Part shown: one piece after another, positions 1-8,302 of the stretch
Layout of the letters: each line of letters starts with the position of its first letter
Numbering within the stretch: position 1 is the first letter of the stretch
Source: Mucilaginibacter saanensis
GTDB lineage: Bacteria; Bacteroidota; Bacteroidia; Sphingobacteriales; Sphingobacteriaceae
Assembly: GCF_014200575.1 (NCBI RefSeq)
Contig: NZ_JACHBZ010000006.1
Coordinates: 62,001 to 126,000, forward strand
Length of the DNA: 64,000 nt
Direction: 5' to 3'
Made by a program: the position numbers and the translations under genes
The notes under the pieces: generated by a model
Told to the model about the DNA's origin: nothing
Database searches by the model: none
What the model saw: only the letters and a program-made list of their open reading frames with translations

Positions 1-1140
1 ATCCGGGTACTTGTTTTCAAGTGTCTGGATCATTTTTAAATTAAGCTCATGCGGAGGGCACGGATAGGCCGAGGTTGAATGGGCAATAAACAAAGGATAA
101 TGCTCATCAAAAGCATTAATGTACGCCAGCGTGTTTTCAATCTCTTTTATGGTTGACATACCGGTTGACAGCATTAAAGGCTTGCCGGTTTCCAGGACAC
201 GCTGTATCAGCGCAAAATCAGTTAATGAAGCGGATGCCAGTTTGTACAGTACCATATCAAATTGCTCCATAAAATCGACAGATGGAGCATCCCAGGCAGA
301 CACAAACCAGTCGATACCCAGTTTTTTGCAATACTGATCAATAGTAGCGTACTCGGCAATGCCGAACTCTGTTTTGCGTTTGTAATCAATATAGCTCATG
401 CGGCCCCAGGGGGTATCGCGCATTATTTCCCATTGATCTTTAGGTACACAAATTTCGGGTGTGCGTTTCTGGAATTTAACGGCATCAACCTTGGCGGCAA
501 CGGCCTCATCAATGAGGTTTTTAGCTATCTCCAAAGAGCCGTTATGGTTAATGCCTATCTCGGCAATAATATAGCTTGGATGCCCTTTACCTATTTTACG
601 GCCATTGTGCAGGGTAATAACCTTGTTTTTTACCGGCGCAGTAGTTTTTGATTCAATAATGAACTCCGCAAACTCGCGGAAACAGCCTTCGCCACCGGCA
701 GCGGCACATATCATATCGGCCTGTGCTTTAATAAAGGGCAACGCATCGGCAGGGCAGGCGGTTAAGCCGGCCAGTTGCATAATTTCGGCATCATTATAAT
801 CATCGCCAATGTAGGCAACTTCTTCGGCCCGTAAATTCAGGCGATTGCAGATCTCCGTAAAAACGGCGGGTTTATCCTTTACACCGAGGTGCAGCTCCGT
901 AATTTGTAGTTTTTGTGCCCTTTGTATTACTGATGGTGAATTTTCGCCGGTGATAATGCCGGTTTCAACGGTGGCAAATTTGCGCAGGCGCTCAACACCC
1001 ATGCCATCGCGCATGTTAAATTTTTTTAAATATTCGCCGTTAATGCCATAATAAACTCCGGCATCGGTTAATACACCATCACAGTCTGTAAGCACCAGTT
1101 TAATGCCGGCTGCTTTTTGTTTTAAAATGTCGTTCATCAT
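1..1140 (-). CDS. KdsC-type HAD phosphatase / NeuB-type sialic acid synthase fusion (3' end outside window)
   Basis: 380 codons are visible and the frame stays open to the window edge. Residues about 13-150 are a KdsC/YrbI-like HAD phosphatase: the nucleophile motif DCDGVLTD (D19, D21), the Thr motif GIITGE (61-66) and the acidic motif GDDYND (102-107). From about residue 180 a NeuB-family domain starts (IAEIGINHN, then DAVKFQKR at 209-216 and a TIM-barrel stretch with LASASLTD). NeuB enzymes condense phosphoenolpyruvate with an aldose to give a 2-keto-3-deoxy sugar acid; KdsC enzymes remove a terminal phosphate from such products. One chain could therefore condense a phosphorylated sugar and then dephosphorylate it, as in Kdn or Kdo synthesis. 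The reading frame crosses the junction (near 640) without a break. The gene starts at tandem ATGs (1140 or 1137), 10 bases after the SDR stop, and is the last visible gene of the operon. Confidence 0.9.
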   Translation of the reverse strand, partial: MMNDILKQKAAGIKLVLTDCDGVLTDAGVYYGINGEYLKKFNMRDGMGVERLRKFATVETGIITGENSPSVIQRAQKLQITELHLGVKDKPAVFTEICNRLNLRAEEVAYIGDDYNDAEIMQLAGLTACPADALPFIKAQADMICAAAGGEGCFREFAEFIIESKTTAPVKNKVITLHNGRKIGKGHPSYIIAEIGINHNGSLEIAKNLIDEAVAAKVDAVKFQKRTPEICVPKDQWEIMRDTPWGRMSYIDYKRKTEFGIAEYATIDQYCKKLGIDWFVSAWDAPSVDFMEQFDMVLYKLASASLTDFALIQRVLETGKPLMLSTGMSTIKEIENTLAYINAFDEHYPLFIAHSTSAYPCPPHELNLKMIQTLENKYPD

Positions 1141-1150
1141 TTATGAGGTT

Positions 1151-1954
1151 TTAAATTGCTGTCCATCCGCCGTCAACTATGAGGTTGGCACCGGTCATAT
1201 ATGCCGATGCATCGCTTGCCAGAAATATTAAGGCACCCTGGTAATCATCGGCTTTTGCCATACGGCCCAATAATGTTTTGGCCGTATAATTCTCTATAAA
1301 AAATTCGTTCTGATTATTCTCCACACCACCCGGCGACAGAGTGTTTACCCTTACACCTTTATGCCCCCAGTAGGCTGCTAAAAAGCGGGTAAAGTTTACC
1401 ACCGCACCTTTAGTTACGGGGTAAGCTGCTGATTTGTAGAAGCTCTGCTCGCCCACCTCGTTTTTGTATATGGATTGATCGGGGCCAACCATGCCGTAGG
1501 TAGATGCGATGTTGATGATACTGCCCGAAAATTGATCGGCCATTACGGTTCCAAAAACCTGTGAGCATAAAAATACCCCGGTTACATTTACGTTTAATGA
1601 TCGCTGAAACGCATCCAAAGGGTAGTTTTCAAATGCCGAAAGCTCTTTGGCCAATGCCGGATTTTCAAACATGTCATTAATAGCCGCATTATTAACCAGT
1701 ATATCAATACTCCCGTAGCGGGTTAATATTTTGTCGCGCGCTACCTCAAGGGAATGCTTGTTGGTTACATCAATTTTGAGGCCGCCGTGCTGTTCGCCCA
1801 AGCTTGCAGCAAAGGCTTCCACCTTTTTTTCATCCATATCGGCAGCTACTACGTTGGCACCTGCCAAAGCCAGTGCTTCGCAATGTTTTTTGCCGATTAA
1901 GCCTAATGCACCGGTTACTATCGCGGTCTTGCCTTGTAATGAAAATAATTCCAT
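1151..1954 (-). CDS. Short-chain dehydrogenase/reductase in sugar-acid operon
   Basis: 267 aa, the normal length of a classical SDR. The Rossmann motif TGALGLIG lies at residues 14-21, NNAA at 88-91, Ser151 and the catalytic pair Tyr168/Lys172 (YPVTK) follow, and the C-terminal region has the usual GGW tail. Asp39 at the end of the second strand suggests NAD(H) rather than NADP(H). The start codon comes one base after the aminotransferase stop, so the two are surely co-transcribed. From context it probably oxidises or reduces a hydroxyl or keto group of the sugar precursor or of the finished sugar acid. Related SDRs occur in legionaminate/PtmA-type clusters, but the true substrate cannot be read from the sequence. 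Confidence 0.88.
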   Translation of the reverse strand: MELFSLQGKTAIVTGALGLIGKKHCEALALAGANVVAADMDEKKVEAFAASLGEQHGGLKIDVTNKHSLEVARDKILTRYGSIDILVNNAAINDMFENPALAKELSAFENYPLDAFQRSLNVNVTGVFLCSQVFGTVMADQFSGSIINIASTYGMVGPDQSIYKNEVGEQSFYKSAAYPVTKGAVVNFTRFLAAYWGHKGVRVNTLSPGGVENNQNEFFIENYTAKTLLGRMAKADDYQGALIFLASDASAYMTGANLIVDGGWTAI

Positions 1955-1955
1955 G

Positions 1956-3305
1956 TTACAGCGCTGCAGTTTTAGGTTTTATATTGTAATTACTCACCTT
2001 GCGGAAAACAGCCTCCAGCACTTCGCCTTTTAAGTAGCTTTTAACGTTGCCGCTTAAAATGGCCTTCTTCACAATGGGCAATACATCCTGATAAGCCAAA
2101 AGGGTATAGTCAATATCCTCAGAAGTATGGCTGTAGCACATGTTATGGAAACCGGCCCACAGAATACCCCGTTTTATCATTTCCTGCTGCATCAGCGTTT
2201 TTAGTTCCAGTGCATTACCAGCCTCGGGGTTAAAGGTTACCATGCTGCGGCAATTAAAGCCAATGCAGCGGGTGTATTGATCCATCCCAAGCGATATCGC
2301 CAGCTGGTTATATCCGTCTTTTAGCAGGGCACCATATTGATCAAGGTATTGAGGTACGTTTTTGTCACGTAATTCATGAATAGTGGCAATGCAAGCCGCC
2401 AATGACAAGGCTTCGCCGCCGAAGGTGGTATAGCTGAATACTTCGGAGTTAAAAAGCTCCATGACATCGGCCCGGCCAGTAAGCAAGGCTATGGGCATAC
2501 CGTTGGCGCAGGCCTTTGAAAAAACAGCCAGATCGGCCTTTACGTTAAAATATTCCTGCGCGCCACCCAGGGCTACGCGGAAACCTGTCCACATTTCATC
2601 AAAAATGAGCAGGGTGCCGTTTTCGCGGCATACCTCGGCCAGTTGCTGTAAAAAGCCCGGTTTAGGTGCCTCGAAAATAAAGGGCTCCAGGATAAGCGCG
2701 GCAACTGTTTCGTCAAGCGCCGCTTTTATGGATTCAATATCGTTATACTCAAAAGTATAGGTAAGCTCCTGGATAGACTCCGGGATACCTGCATTACGAC
2801 TGGTGATACCGATGTACCAATCATGCCAGCCATGGTATCCGCAGCAAAATACTTTATCGCGACCGGTAAAGGCGCGGGCAACACGTATGGCGGCGGAGCA
2901 AACATCGGCCCCGGTTTTGGCAATTTTAACGGCTTCTGCATTAGGGATCACCTGTTGTACCAACTCGGCAAGTTCAACCTCCAACGGGTGCATTAAGGAA
3001 AAGGTAATGCCGTCATTTAACTGAGCACGTATGGCATCGTCTACAGCAGGGTAGGCGTAACCTAAAGATACGGGACCTATGGCTGCATTAAAATCTATAA
3101 ACTCATTACCGTCGGCATCCCAAACGTACGATCCTTTACCCTTTACCAGGTATTTAGGGGCTACGCCTTTGGTAAACTGACCGGGGCCTTTAGCTAATGT
3201 TTGGGTAACCGGTTTTTGAACTTTTAAAGCGCGTTCATATAATTTGTCAGACTCCCGAATATCCGGGTAGTTGTTGTTAAGCTGTATTTTATTAGCCATG
3301 ATCAT
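1956..3305 (-). CDS. Class III PLP aminotransferase (glutamate-1-semialdehyde aminomutase-like)
   Basis: 449 aa. Fold type I class III aminotransferase: YHGWHDW at 157-163, the PLP-contacting Asp in LLIFDEMW (D236) and the Schiff-base lysine in VFSKA (K264). The closest named family by motif is glutamate-1-semialdehyde 2,1-aminomutase, but placement in a sugar-acid operon argues for amination of a keto or aldehyde sugar rather than for haem synthesis. ATG at 3305 and ATG at 3299 are both possible starts; the transketolase subunit upstream stops 7 bases before 3305. Such GSA-aminomutase-like proteins are known neighbours of SpsF- and NeuB-like genes in surface-sugar clusters. The substrate is unknown. 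Confidence 0.88.
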   Translation of the reverse strand: MIMANKIQLNNNYPDIRESDKLYERALKVQKPVTQTLAKGPGQFTKGVAPKYLVKGKGSYVWDADGNEFIDFNAAIGPVSLGYAYPAVDDAIRAQLNDGITFSLMHPLEVELAELVQQVIPNAEAVKIAKTGADVCSAAIRVARAFTGRDKVFCCGYHGWHDWYIGITSRNAGIPESIQELTYTFEYNDIESIKAALDETVAALILEPFIFEAPKPGFLQQLAEVCRENGTLLIFDEMWTGFRVALGGAQEYFNVKADLAVFSKACANGMPIALLTGRADVMELFNSEVFSYTTFGGEALSLAACIATIHELRDKNVPQYLDQYGALLKDGYNQLAISLGMDQYTRCIGFNCRSMVTFNPEAGNALELKTLMQQEMIKRGILWAGFHNMCYSHTSEDIDYTLLAYQDVLPIVKKAILSGNVKSYLKGEVLEAVFRKVSNYNIKPKTAAL

Positions 3306-3312
3306 GCTGTTT

Positions 3313-4266
3313 TTATTCTGAAAATTCAGGTGTTAATAGGGTAGGCTGCACGTGCCCGGTTTGATAACCCAATATTTTTTCGGCTATTTGTTTCCCGGTG
3401 AAGCCTTCGTTTTGCAATACATCGGGCAACAGTGCCGGTCTGAACCATCTTTCATTTAAGGCAATGGGCAGTACTTTTGCCGTGGTTTGATATTGCAGTA
3501 ATACCTCGGCTACGATGGTGTACAAGCCTCCGGTTAAAAAATGATCTTCGAGGGTAACTATCAGGTTACTGGATGCCGCCGTTTGTAATATAACGGCTTC
3601 GTCAACAGGTTTCAGGCTGCGCATATTAACCAGGCCAACAGAAAGGCCTTCGTTCTTTAATATGTCTATTGCTATAAGCGCCTGTTCAAACATTAAGCCG
3701 TAGGTTAAAATGGTTACATCGCTCCCTATCGAAACTATTTCGGCCTTGCCCAACTCAAATGGCTCATGCTCATACCCGGTTTTACGGGTGTTGATGCGGG
3801 TATAAGCCGGGTTTGGTGATTGCCAGATCTGCGGCAGCATTTTTACCAGGTCGTCCTCATCAGCCGGGGCAAACACGGTTACATTGGGGATACCCCGCAT
3901 AATAGATATATCTTCAATAGCCTGGTGGGTAGGGCCGTTGGCATCTGATAAAAGGCCAGGTATAAAACCACTTAATTTAACCGGTAAATTGGCTATGCCT
4001 AAATCGGTACGTACAAACTCAAAGGCACGCATAGTTAAAAATGCGGCAAGGGCATGTACCACGGGAATGCGGTTGCGTAATGCCAGGCCGGCCGCAGCAC
4101 CAATCATGGTTTGCTCGGTAATGCCGGTATCAATAAATCGTTTACCTAAAACAGCGGGCAGGTTACGCACCAGTGCACGGTTCTCGGCCGTCATCACTAT
4201 CACCTGCTCATTGCTCAGTGCGGTTGCTGTTAATAATTCTTCGTAGGTCATGGGGTTATCTGACAA
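3313..4266 (-). CDS. Transketolase, C-terminal subunit (pyrimidine-binding plus C-terminal domain)
   Basis: 317 aa. This is the second half of a split transketolase: the pyrimidine-binding domain with the catalytic glutamate in TGITEQTMIG (E51), then the transketolase C-terminal domain (about 190-310). It overlaps the N-terminal subunit gene by 11 bases, so translation is probably coupled and the two polypeptides form one thiamine-diphosphate enzyme. A later ATG at residue 6 would remove the overlap. The enzyme would move a two-carbon ketol unit between sugars. Its place between the aminotransferase and the cytidylyltransferase suggests that it builds the carbon skeleton of the special sugar, not housekeeping pentose-phosphate metabolism. 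Confidence 0.88.
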   Translation of the reverse strand: MSDNPMTYEELLTATALSNEQVIVMTAENRALVRNLPAVLGKRFIDTGITEQTMIGAAAGLALRNRIPVVHALAAFLTMRAFEFVRTDLGIANLPVKLSGFIPGLLSDANGPTHQAIEDISIMRGIPNVTVFAPADEDDLVKMLPQIWQSPNPAYTRINTRKTGYEHEPFELGKAEIVSIGSDVTILTYGLMFEQALIAIDILKNEGLSVGLVNMRSLKPVDEAVILQTAASSNLIVTLEDHFLTGGLYTIVAEVLLQYQTTAKVLPIALNERWFRPALLPDVLQNEGFTGKQIAEKILGYQTGHVQPTLLTPEFSE

Positions 4267-5119
4267 TTAAAGTTTCTGATGTTAAGGAGGTAGTATGTTC
4301 TCCGTGCAGTTCAAGCAAAAGCTGGCTGATTTCGTCGGCCGAGAAGTTACAGAACCAGCGGTCGGCCCGTTCCTGTATGCTTGGTAAGCCTTTGCCCCTC
4401 ACCGTATCGGCAATTACTACATTGAGTTTTCCTTTTTGAAAAGGGTAAGCGCAAAATGCTTCATGCAGCTCGGTGTAATTATGTCCGTTGATGCGTTTAA
4501 CTGCGGCGCCAAATGACTCGAATTTTTGAGCGAGCGGTTCCAGCGGAATCAGGTCCTCGGTACGCATATTGGCCTGAAAGTGGTTGCGGTCTATCACAAA
4601 TATCAGGTTGTCTAACTGGTAGGCGTTGGCTACCAGTACGGCTTCCCAGCATGAGCCCTCGTTGAGCTCGCCATCGCCCATGATGCATATTACCTTGTTA
4701 TCGCCACCACCTATTTTAATATCCATAGCTACACCTAAGGCTACAGACGGTAAATGCCCCAATGAGCCGGAATGAAACTCAACACCGGGGATGTGGGTAT
4801 TGGGGTGCCAGTAGATATGGTCATCTAATGAAAGATGTTTTTCGAGCCTGCTTTTTTGTAAAAAACCCAACTCAGATAATGTGCCGTATAATGCAGGTAC
4901 ATCATGCCCTTTGGATAGGAACAGGTAATCGCGGTTAGGATCGTTTAAATTAAAGGGGGTGATATTTAAAAATTCGGTGTACAGGTAAACTACCAGATCA
5001 ACCGCCGACAGGGACGCACCCGTAAAACAGCCGCCGGCTGTTGACATGCGTACAATGTGCTCTCTTACTTTCAGGGCAATATCTTCAAATTCCTGGTTGG
5101 TGTGTTTTATATTTTCCAC
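4256..5119 (-). CDS. Transketolase, N-terminal TPP-binding subunit
   Basis: 287 aa. Carries the thiamine-diphosphate binding motif that begins GDGELNEG at residue 148 and ends with Asn179 (DRNH), and the transketolase SKGHD segment at 69-73. There is no pyrimidine domain; that half is the next gene. Split transketolases of this type are an established arrangement, so this is not a frameshift: each half has its own start and stop. It lies 20 bases after the cytidylyltransferase gene. Confidence 0.88.
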   Translation of the reverse strand: MENIKHTNQEFEDIALKVREHIVRMSTAGGCFTGASLSAVDLVVYLYTEFLNITPFNLNDPNRDYLFLSKGHDVPALYGTLSELGFLQKSRLEKHLSLDDHIYWHPNTHIPGVEFHSGSLGHLPSVALGVAMDIKIGGGDNKVICIMGDGELNEGSCWEAVLVANAYQLDNLIFVIDRNHFQANMRTEDLIPLEPLAQKFESFGAAVKRINGHNYTELHEAFCAYPFQKGKLNVVIADTVRGKGLPSIQERADRWFCNFSADEISQLLLELHGEHTTSLTSETLIVR

Positions 5120-5139
5120 AGATCGTATTTCTAATTAAA

Positions 5140-5964
5140 TCAACTATTTATCAGGTTTTCCGGAGCTTGTTTGGTTTGCCCCGGTTGTATGGTTTTTAAC
5201 TCGGTTAAATGATGGCGGTACCAGTTAACGCCTGCATATTGTGCGTTAATCTGGTATATATTGGGCTGGCGATAAAGCAGGCTGATGATATCAAAGCAGG
5301 AAAAGTTTTTATTACCGGGATACAGCTCTTCAAACACCGTTTTTATAAATTCGTAATCCTCCTGGTAATCAATGGTAAAACGGTGCGACATGGAGTAATC
5401 ACCGCCGGTTTCCCAGCTTACATTACCTATGCTAAACAACTGCGGGTTTTCCCATATATAAGGGGTGGTATGCTCCAGTTCCAAAAGTTTTTGGGCATTT
5501 TCCCAAGTACGCTTCAGACAAGCCATGGTCATTATTTCCACATCGTTACCATCGGGATAGGTTGCAGGGTGCAGATTGCTCATATAATCGTACCATCCCG
5601 GGCGTGCAAAAAAGTGGGTAAGTACATGGTCAATAATCCGCGGATCAATCAGCGGGCAATCAGAAGGTATTTTGAGTACCGTATCGGCATTAAACAATAA
5701 TGCAGCCTGGTAATGACGGTCGAGCAGGTTGTGTTGATCGCCCCGGTAGCAAGGGATACCAAGTAACTGGGCCTCCTGAGCTATCACATCGTCGGTCGCA
5801 TCTGCAGATGTAGCTATAACGATGGCTGCGATATGTTTGATCATCTGCAGGCGCTCTATCATCAGCGCAAGGATGCTTTTGCCCAATATCTGCAGCATTA
5901 CCTTGCCCGGTAACCGGCTTGATGCCATACGGGCCTGTACAATGATCACTACTTTGTTTGCCAT
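5140..5964 (-). CDS. SpsF-like cytidylyltransferase
   Basis: 274 aa from the ATG at 5964. The longer open frame (to 5991) begins with TTG and overlaps the upstream gene, so the ATG, 10 bases after that gene's stop, is preferred. The N-terminus VVIIVQARMASSRLPGKVM is the nucleotidyltransferase signature of the SpsF/CMP-Kdo synthetase group, followed by KIPSDCPLIDP (nucleotide/metal site). SpsF proteins are thought to activate sugar acids or related sugars with CTP. In this operon it would form the CMP-linked donor from the product of the KdsC-NeuB fusion. No NeuA-type synthetase is visible, so this is the only candidate for that step. Confidence 0.85.
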   Translation of the reverse strand: MANKVVIIVQARMASSRLPGKVMLQILGKSILALMIERLQMIKHIAAIVIATSADATDDVIAQEAQLLGIPCYRGDQHNLLDRHYQAALLFNADTVLKIPSDCPLIDPRIIDHVLTHFFARPGWYDYMSNLHPATYPDGNDVEIMTMACLKRTWENAQKLLELEHTTPYIWENPQLFSIGNVSWETGGDYSMSHRFTIDYQEDYEFIKTVFEELYPGNKNFSCFDIISLLYRQPNIYQINAQYAGVNWYRHHLTELKTIQPGQTKQAPENLINS

Positions 5965-5974
5965 TTTTATGGTG

Positions 5975-7027
5975 TTAATAGTTTGCCACAAGCTGCTCCG
6001 TAAAAAACTGAGGCGCTTTTTTATTTAATACCCTTTGGATATCAAAATTTTCCTTATTGCCTTTATGATTGATGTAGCCCCGGCATATCTGTGCTATTTT
6101 TCTGGCAGAAACGCCTCCATTTTGAACGGGTGCCAGTTTTTTAAGATCATTAAGGTTAAACCAGGAATGTACCTTTTTGCCCAATGCAATACCCGTATAT
6201 ACCACGGTGGAATACTGTGTTATCAATTCGCAGCAATTGGCAATCATGTGGTTGGTGTTGCCCGATTTGAAGATCAATGTGCCGGCAGGAGCATATTTGC
6301 GGATCTCTTTTTCGGCCCGGACAGCATCTTCGTTAGGGTGCAGTTTAAACAGCATTTGCCTGCCGTTGGCTAATTTTACCGCGTTTTTGATAAAAGCAGG
6401 CCGGTTTTCAAAACGATAGGTTTCGCGCATATCGGTAGTTGCTACCATTACATAGTTGCGGTGCGGAAAATCATTGTTTAAAAACTGTTTCAGGTTGTCA
6501 TAATTGGGCATGCCTGTAACCGCCATTTTTTTATTGTCGGTACCCTTTTCGGTAAAGTATTGTTTGTAGCCTGCCGATGCGGTGCAATAAACATCGCATA
6601 CGTTTGATGAGCCGTTTAACGAGGTATTACCGCATAAAAATGGAGGCAGATCGAGGCTTTTTACCAGTTTGCTGAGCAAGGTGTATTTATCAACCATGCC
6701 CTCCTGCACCCATACGGTTTTGGTGTTGCGCATACGCAGGGGTACAATAATGTCTGAGCAAAAAACTACCAGATCATATTGGTTTAGTTTGGCGCCGTAG
6801 TCAATTTGCAAACCATGCATGCCCAGGTATTTTTCTGACTTTGACCGGTAATTATTTGATAACACCGTTCCGTTAAGTAAAGGGGTATTATTAATAAGGA
6901 AATTTAGCAGGCTATTGTCTGTAAACAGTTGGCTAAACCAGCAATCGAACTCCGGCAGTTCGGTTGCTATCTGATGCATTTGTGATGTTTGGTTTAATGA
7001 ACCGGTAATGAACAGTATTTTCTGCAT
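5975..7027 (-). CDS. Putative GT-B-type glycosyltransferase of the sugar-acid operon
   Basis: 350 aa, first gene of the visible operon. The N-terminus (KILFITGSLNQT) looks like the first beta strand and loop of a GT-B fold. The C-terminal half has FKLHPNED (about 232-239) and the QYSTVVYTGIALGK segment (about 275-288), which resemble the nucleotide-sugar pocket of capsule glycosyltransferases and of the NeuC and glycerophosphotransferase superfamily. No signal peptide or membrane segment is evident. As the partner of an SpsF/NeuB module it is a good candidate for the enzyme that transfers the CMP-activated sugar onto an acceptor. An epimerase role cannot be excluded from sequence alone. Confidence 0.55.
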   Translation of the reverse strand: MQKILFITGSLNQTSQMHQIATELPEFDCWFSQLFTDNSLLNFLINNTPLLNGTVLSNNYRSKSEKYLGMHGLQIDYGAKLNQYDLVVFCSDIIVPLRMRNTKTVWVQEGMVDKYTLLSKLVKSLDLPPFLCGNTSLNGSSNVCDVYCTASAGYKQYFTEKGTDNKKMAVTGMPNYDNLKQFLNNDFPHRNYVMVATTDMRETYRFENRPAFIKNAVKLANGRQMLFKLHPNEDAVRAEKEIRKYAPAGTLIFKSGNTNHMIANCCELITQYSTVVYTGIALGKKVHSWFNLNDLKKLAPVQNGGVSARKIAQICRGYINHKGNKENFDIQRVLNKKAPQFFTEQLVANY

Positions 7028-7263
7028 TTATAATTAATTCACTAATTGTTTAACAGGTATAAATTATCAGGTAACGTGTTATATGCTGTACAATAGGATG
7101 GGAATAAGTTATTGCAATGTTATGCCCCCGTATTTATAAGTTATTACCATGGATTAAAAGTATGCCGGCAATTTTTAGATAGTGCTAAGTTTAGGTTATG
7201 ATATAATTAAGTATGTATTAAAGTAATTTGAACTTAATGTTTAAAGAAAAACAACCTTGGTTT

Positions 7264-8115
7264 TTACTTCACATTAGCGGAGAAAGCAACCCGCTTGGTC
7301 AGGAAATTTTTAAGCTCGGGAAGTTTATCCGTGTTGATCAGATCAACTCCGCAGTCAAGCAGTTCGTTCCATACGGCAGGGTTTTCTGGTGATGCCCATA
7401 GCCGTACCTTTTTGCCGTATCTGTGAGCCATGCCCACATAATTACGCAGACGTTGTTTTTGCAGCACAGGGAATGTGCCGCTGCCGTTCCAGTTTACAAT
7501 TCTTGAATATTTGCAGCTTGCAGTGCGGTAAATGTTTGTTGCAAGGGTATCCTGCTGAACTTTCATCAGATCCTCATCAATAAAGGCCAGGCGGTTTTGC
7601 TGGTTTTTGATAATATCAAAGGGCTTATGCCCGGTTATTACTATGGTTATCTGTCGTTGTACAAATACGCCGTCTTCATACCCGGAAAGAATGTCTTTAT
7701 ATTTTTCAAGCGAGGCCGATAAAACTTCGTAGGTTTTGTTGGCATTTGATTTAATGTCAATCATGAGCATGAGCGGATAAACCACGCGTGGCGCCTGCTC
7801 GTTTGAGCCATGGATACAGGCAGCCAAAGGGTCAAGGTAAAGAAGCTCAAGTGTTTTATGTCTTTTTAATACCGGGAGCAGGTGGGCTACAATTAACTTG
7901 CCGTGCCTTAAATATATGTCGGCCTCAATATGGGTATATCCGTTATCCAGGGCATCATACAAGGGGCGTTTGTGCCAATAATCATTATGGGCAAAGGCAT
8001 TATCAAGCGGGACATTTTGGGAGTAGCAGTTAAAGGCAACAAATACCAGAAGGGCGGATAACAATAATTTAAGGTGCTTTTGGCAAAAGCTTGCTGCTTG
8101 CATCATTAATTGCAT
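7264..8115 (-). CDS. Secreted glycerophosphodiester phosphodiesterase-like protein
   Basis: 283 aa. A signal peptide spans about residues 1-33 (hydrophobic LLLSALLVFVAF, then Ala/Ser-Gln). The mature part begins with the GDPD/PI-PLC-superfamily active-site pattern AHND (42-45), HIEADI (E64, D66) and a second His in VAH (H78). Ends near a typical barrel strand CGVDLINTDK. It probably hydrolyses a phosphodiester in the periplasm or outside the cell. The layout also resembles the short eukaryotic AIM6-like subgroup. It follows another phosphodiesterase and a SusC/SusD pair on the same strand, but a strong terminator precedes it. A TAGTTTTG box (8131-8124) just upstream could be its own promoter; Met4 or Met5 are then possible starts. 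Confidence 0.75.
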   Translation of the reverse strand: MQLMMQAASFCQKHLKLLLSALLVFVAFNCYSQNVPLDNAFAHNDYWHKRPLYDALDNGYTHIEADIYLRHGKLIVAHLLPVLKRHKTLELLYLDPLAACIHGSNEQAPRVVYPLMLMIDIKSNANKTYEVLSASLEKYKDILSGYEDGVFVQRQITIVITGHKPFDIIKNQQNRLAFIDEDLMKVQQDTLATNIYRTASCKYSRIVNWNGSGTFPVLQKQRLRNYVGMAHRYGKKVRLWASPENPAVWNELLDCGVDLINTDKLPELKNFLTKRVAFSANVK

Positions 8116-8245
8116 TTATGGCACAAAACTACCTTTTACGTATGTGCAGGATGTTAGCGTACAGTTAAGAAAATTTAGTATAGTGTTAATATTTTGTAAA
8201 TAAAAAGGCCTTCTGATGGCAGTTGGGGTAACAAAAACGTTAAAC

Positions 8246-8280
8246 AAAAACGAATGCCCTTATTAAGGGCAGTCGTTTTT
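8246..8280 (-). terminator. Rho-independent terminator after the PI-PLC-like gene
   Basis: Long perfect-looking hairpin: an 8-bp outer arm (AAAAACGA/TCGTTTTT), one mismatch, then a 7-bp inner stem (TGCCCTT/AAGGGCA) around a 3-base loop, ending in a run of T on the minus strand. It lies 22 bases beyond the stop of the gene at 8303-9358. It is nearly symmetrical and could work in both directions. Confidence 0.85.
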
Positions 8281-8302
8281 GGGTAAGTAATATCGGGGGG
8301 TA

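Noticed and set aside
119..1051. Several plus-strand open frames opposite the KdsC-NeuB fusion
   Set aside because: They are shadows of the minus-strand gene, overlap each other in different frames and have no recognisable domains.
3313..5119. Split transketolase as a broken gene or frameshift
   Set aside because: Each half has its own start and stop and a complete domain; two-subunit transketolases are a known normal form.
7244..7268. Terminator at the end of the GDPD gene
   Set aside because: The possible stem has a bulge, a very short loop and overlaps the stop codon; too weak to list.
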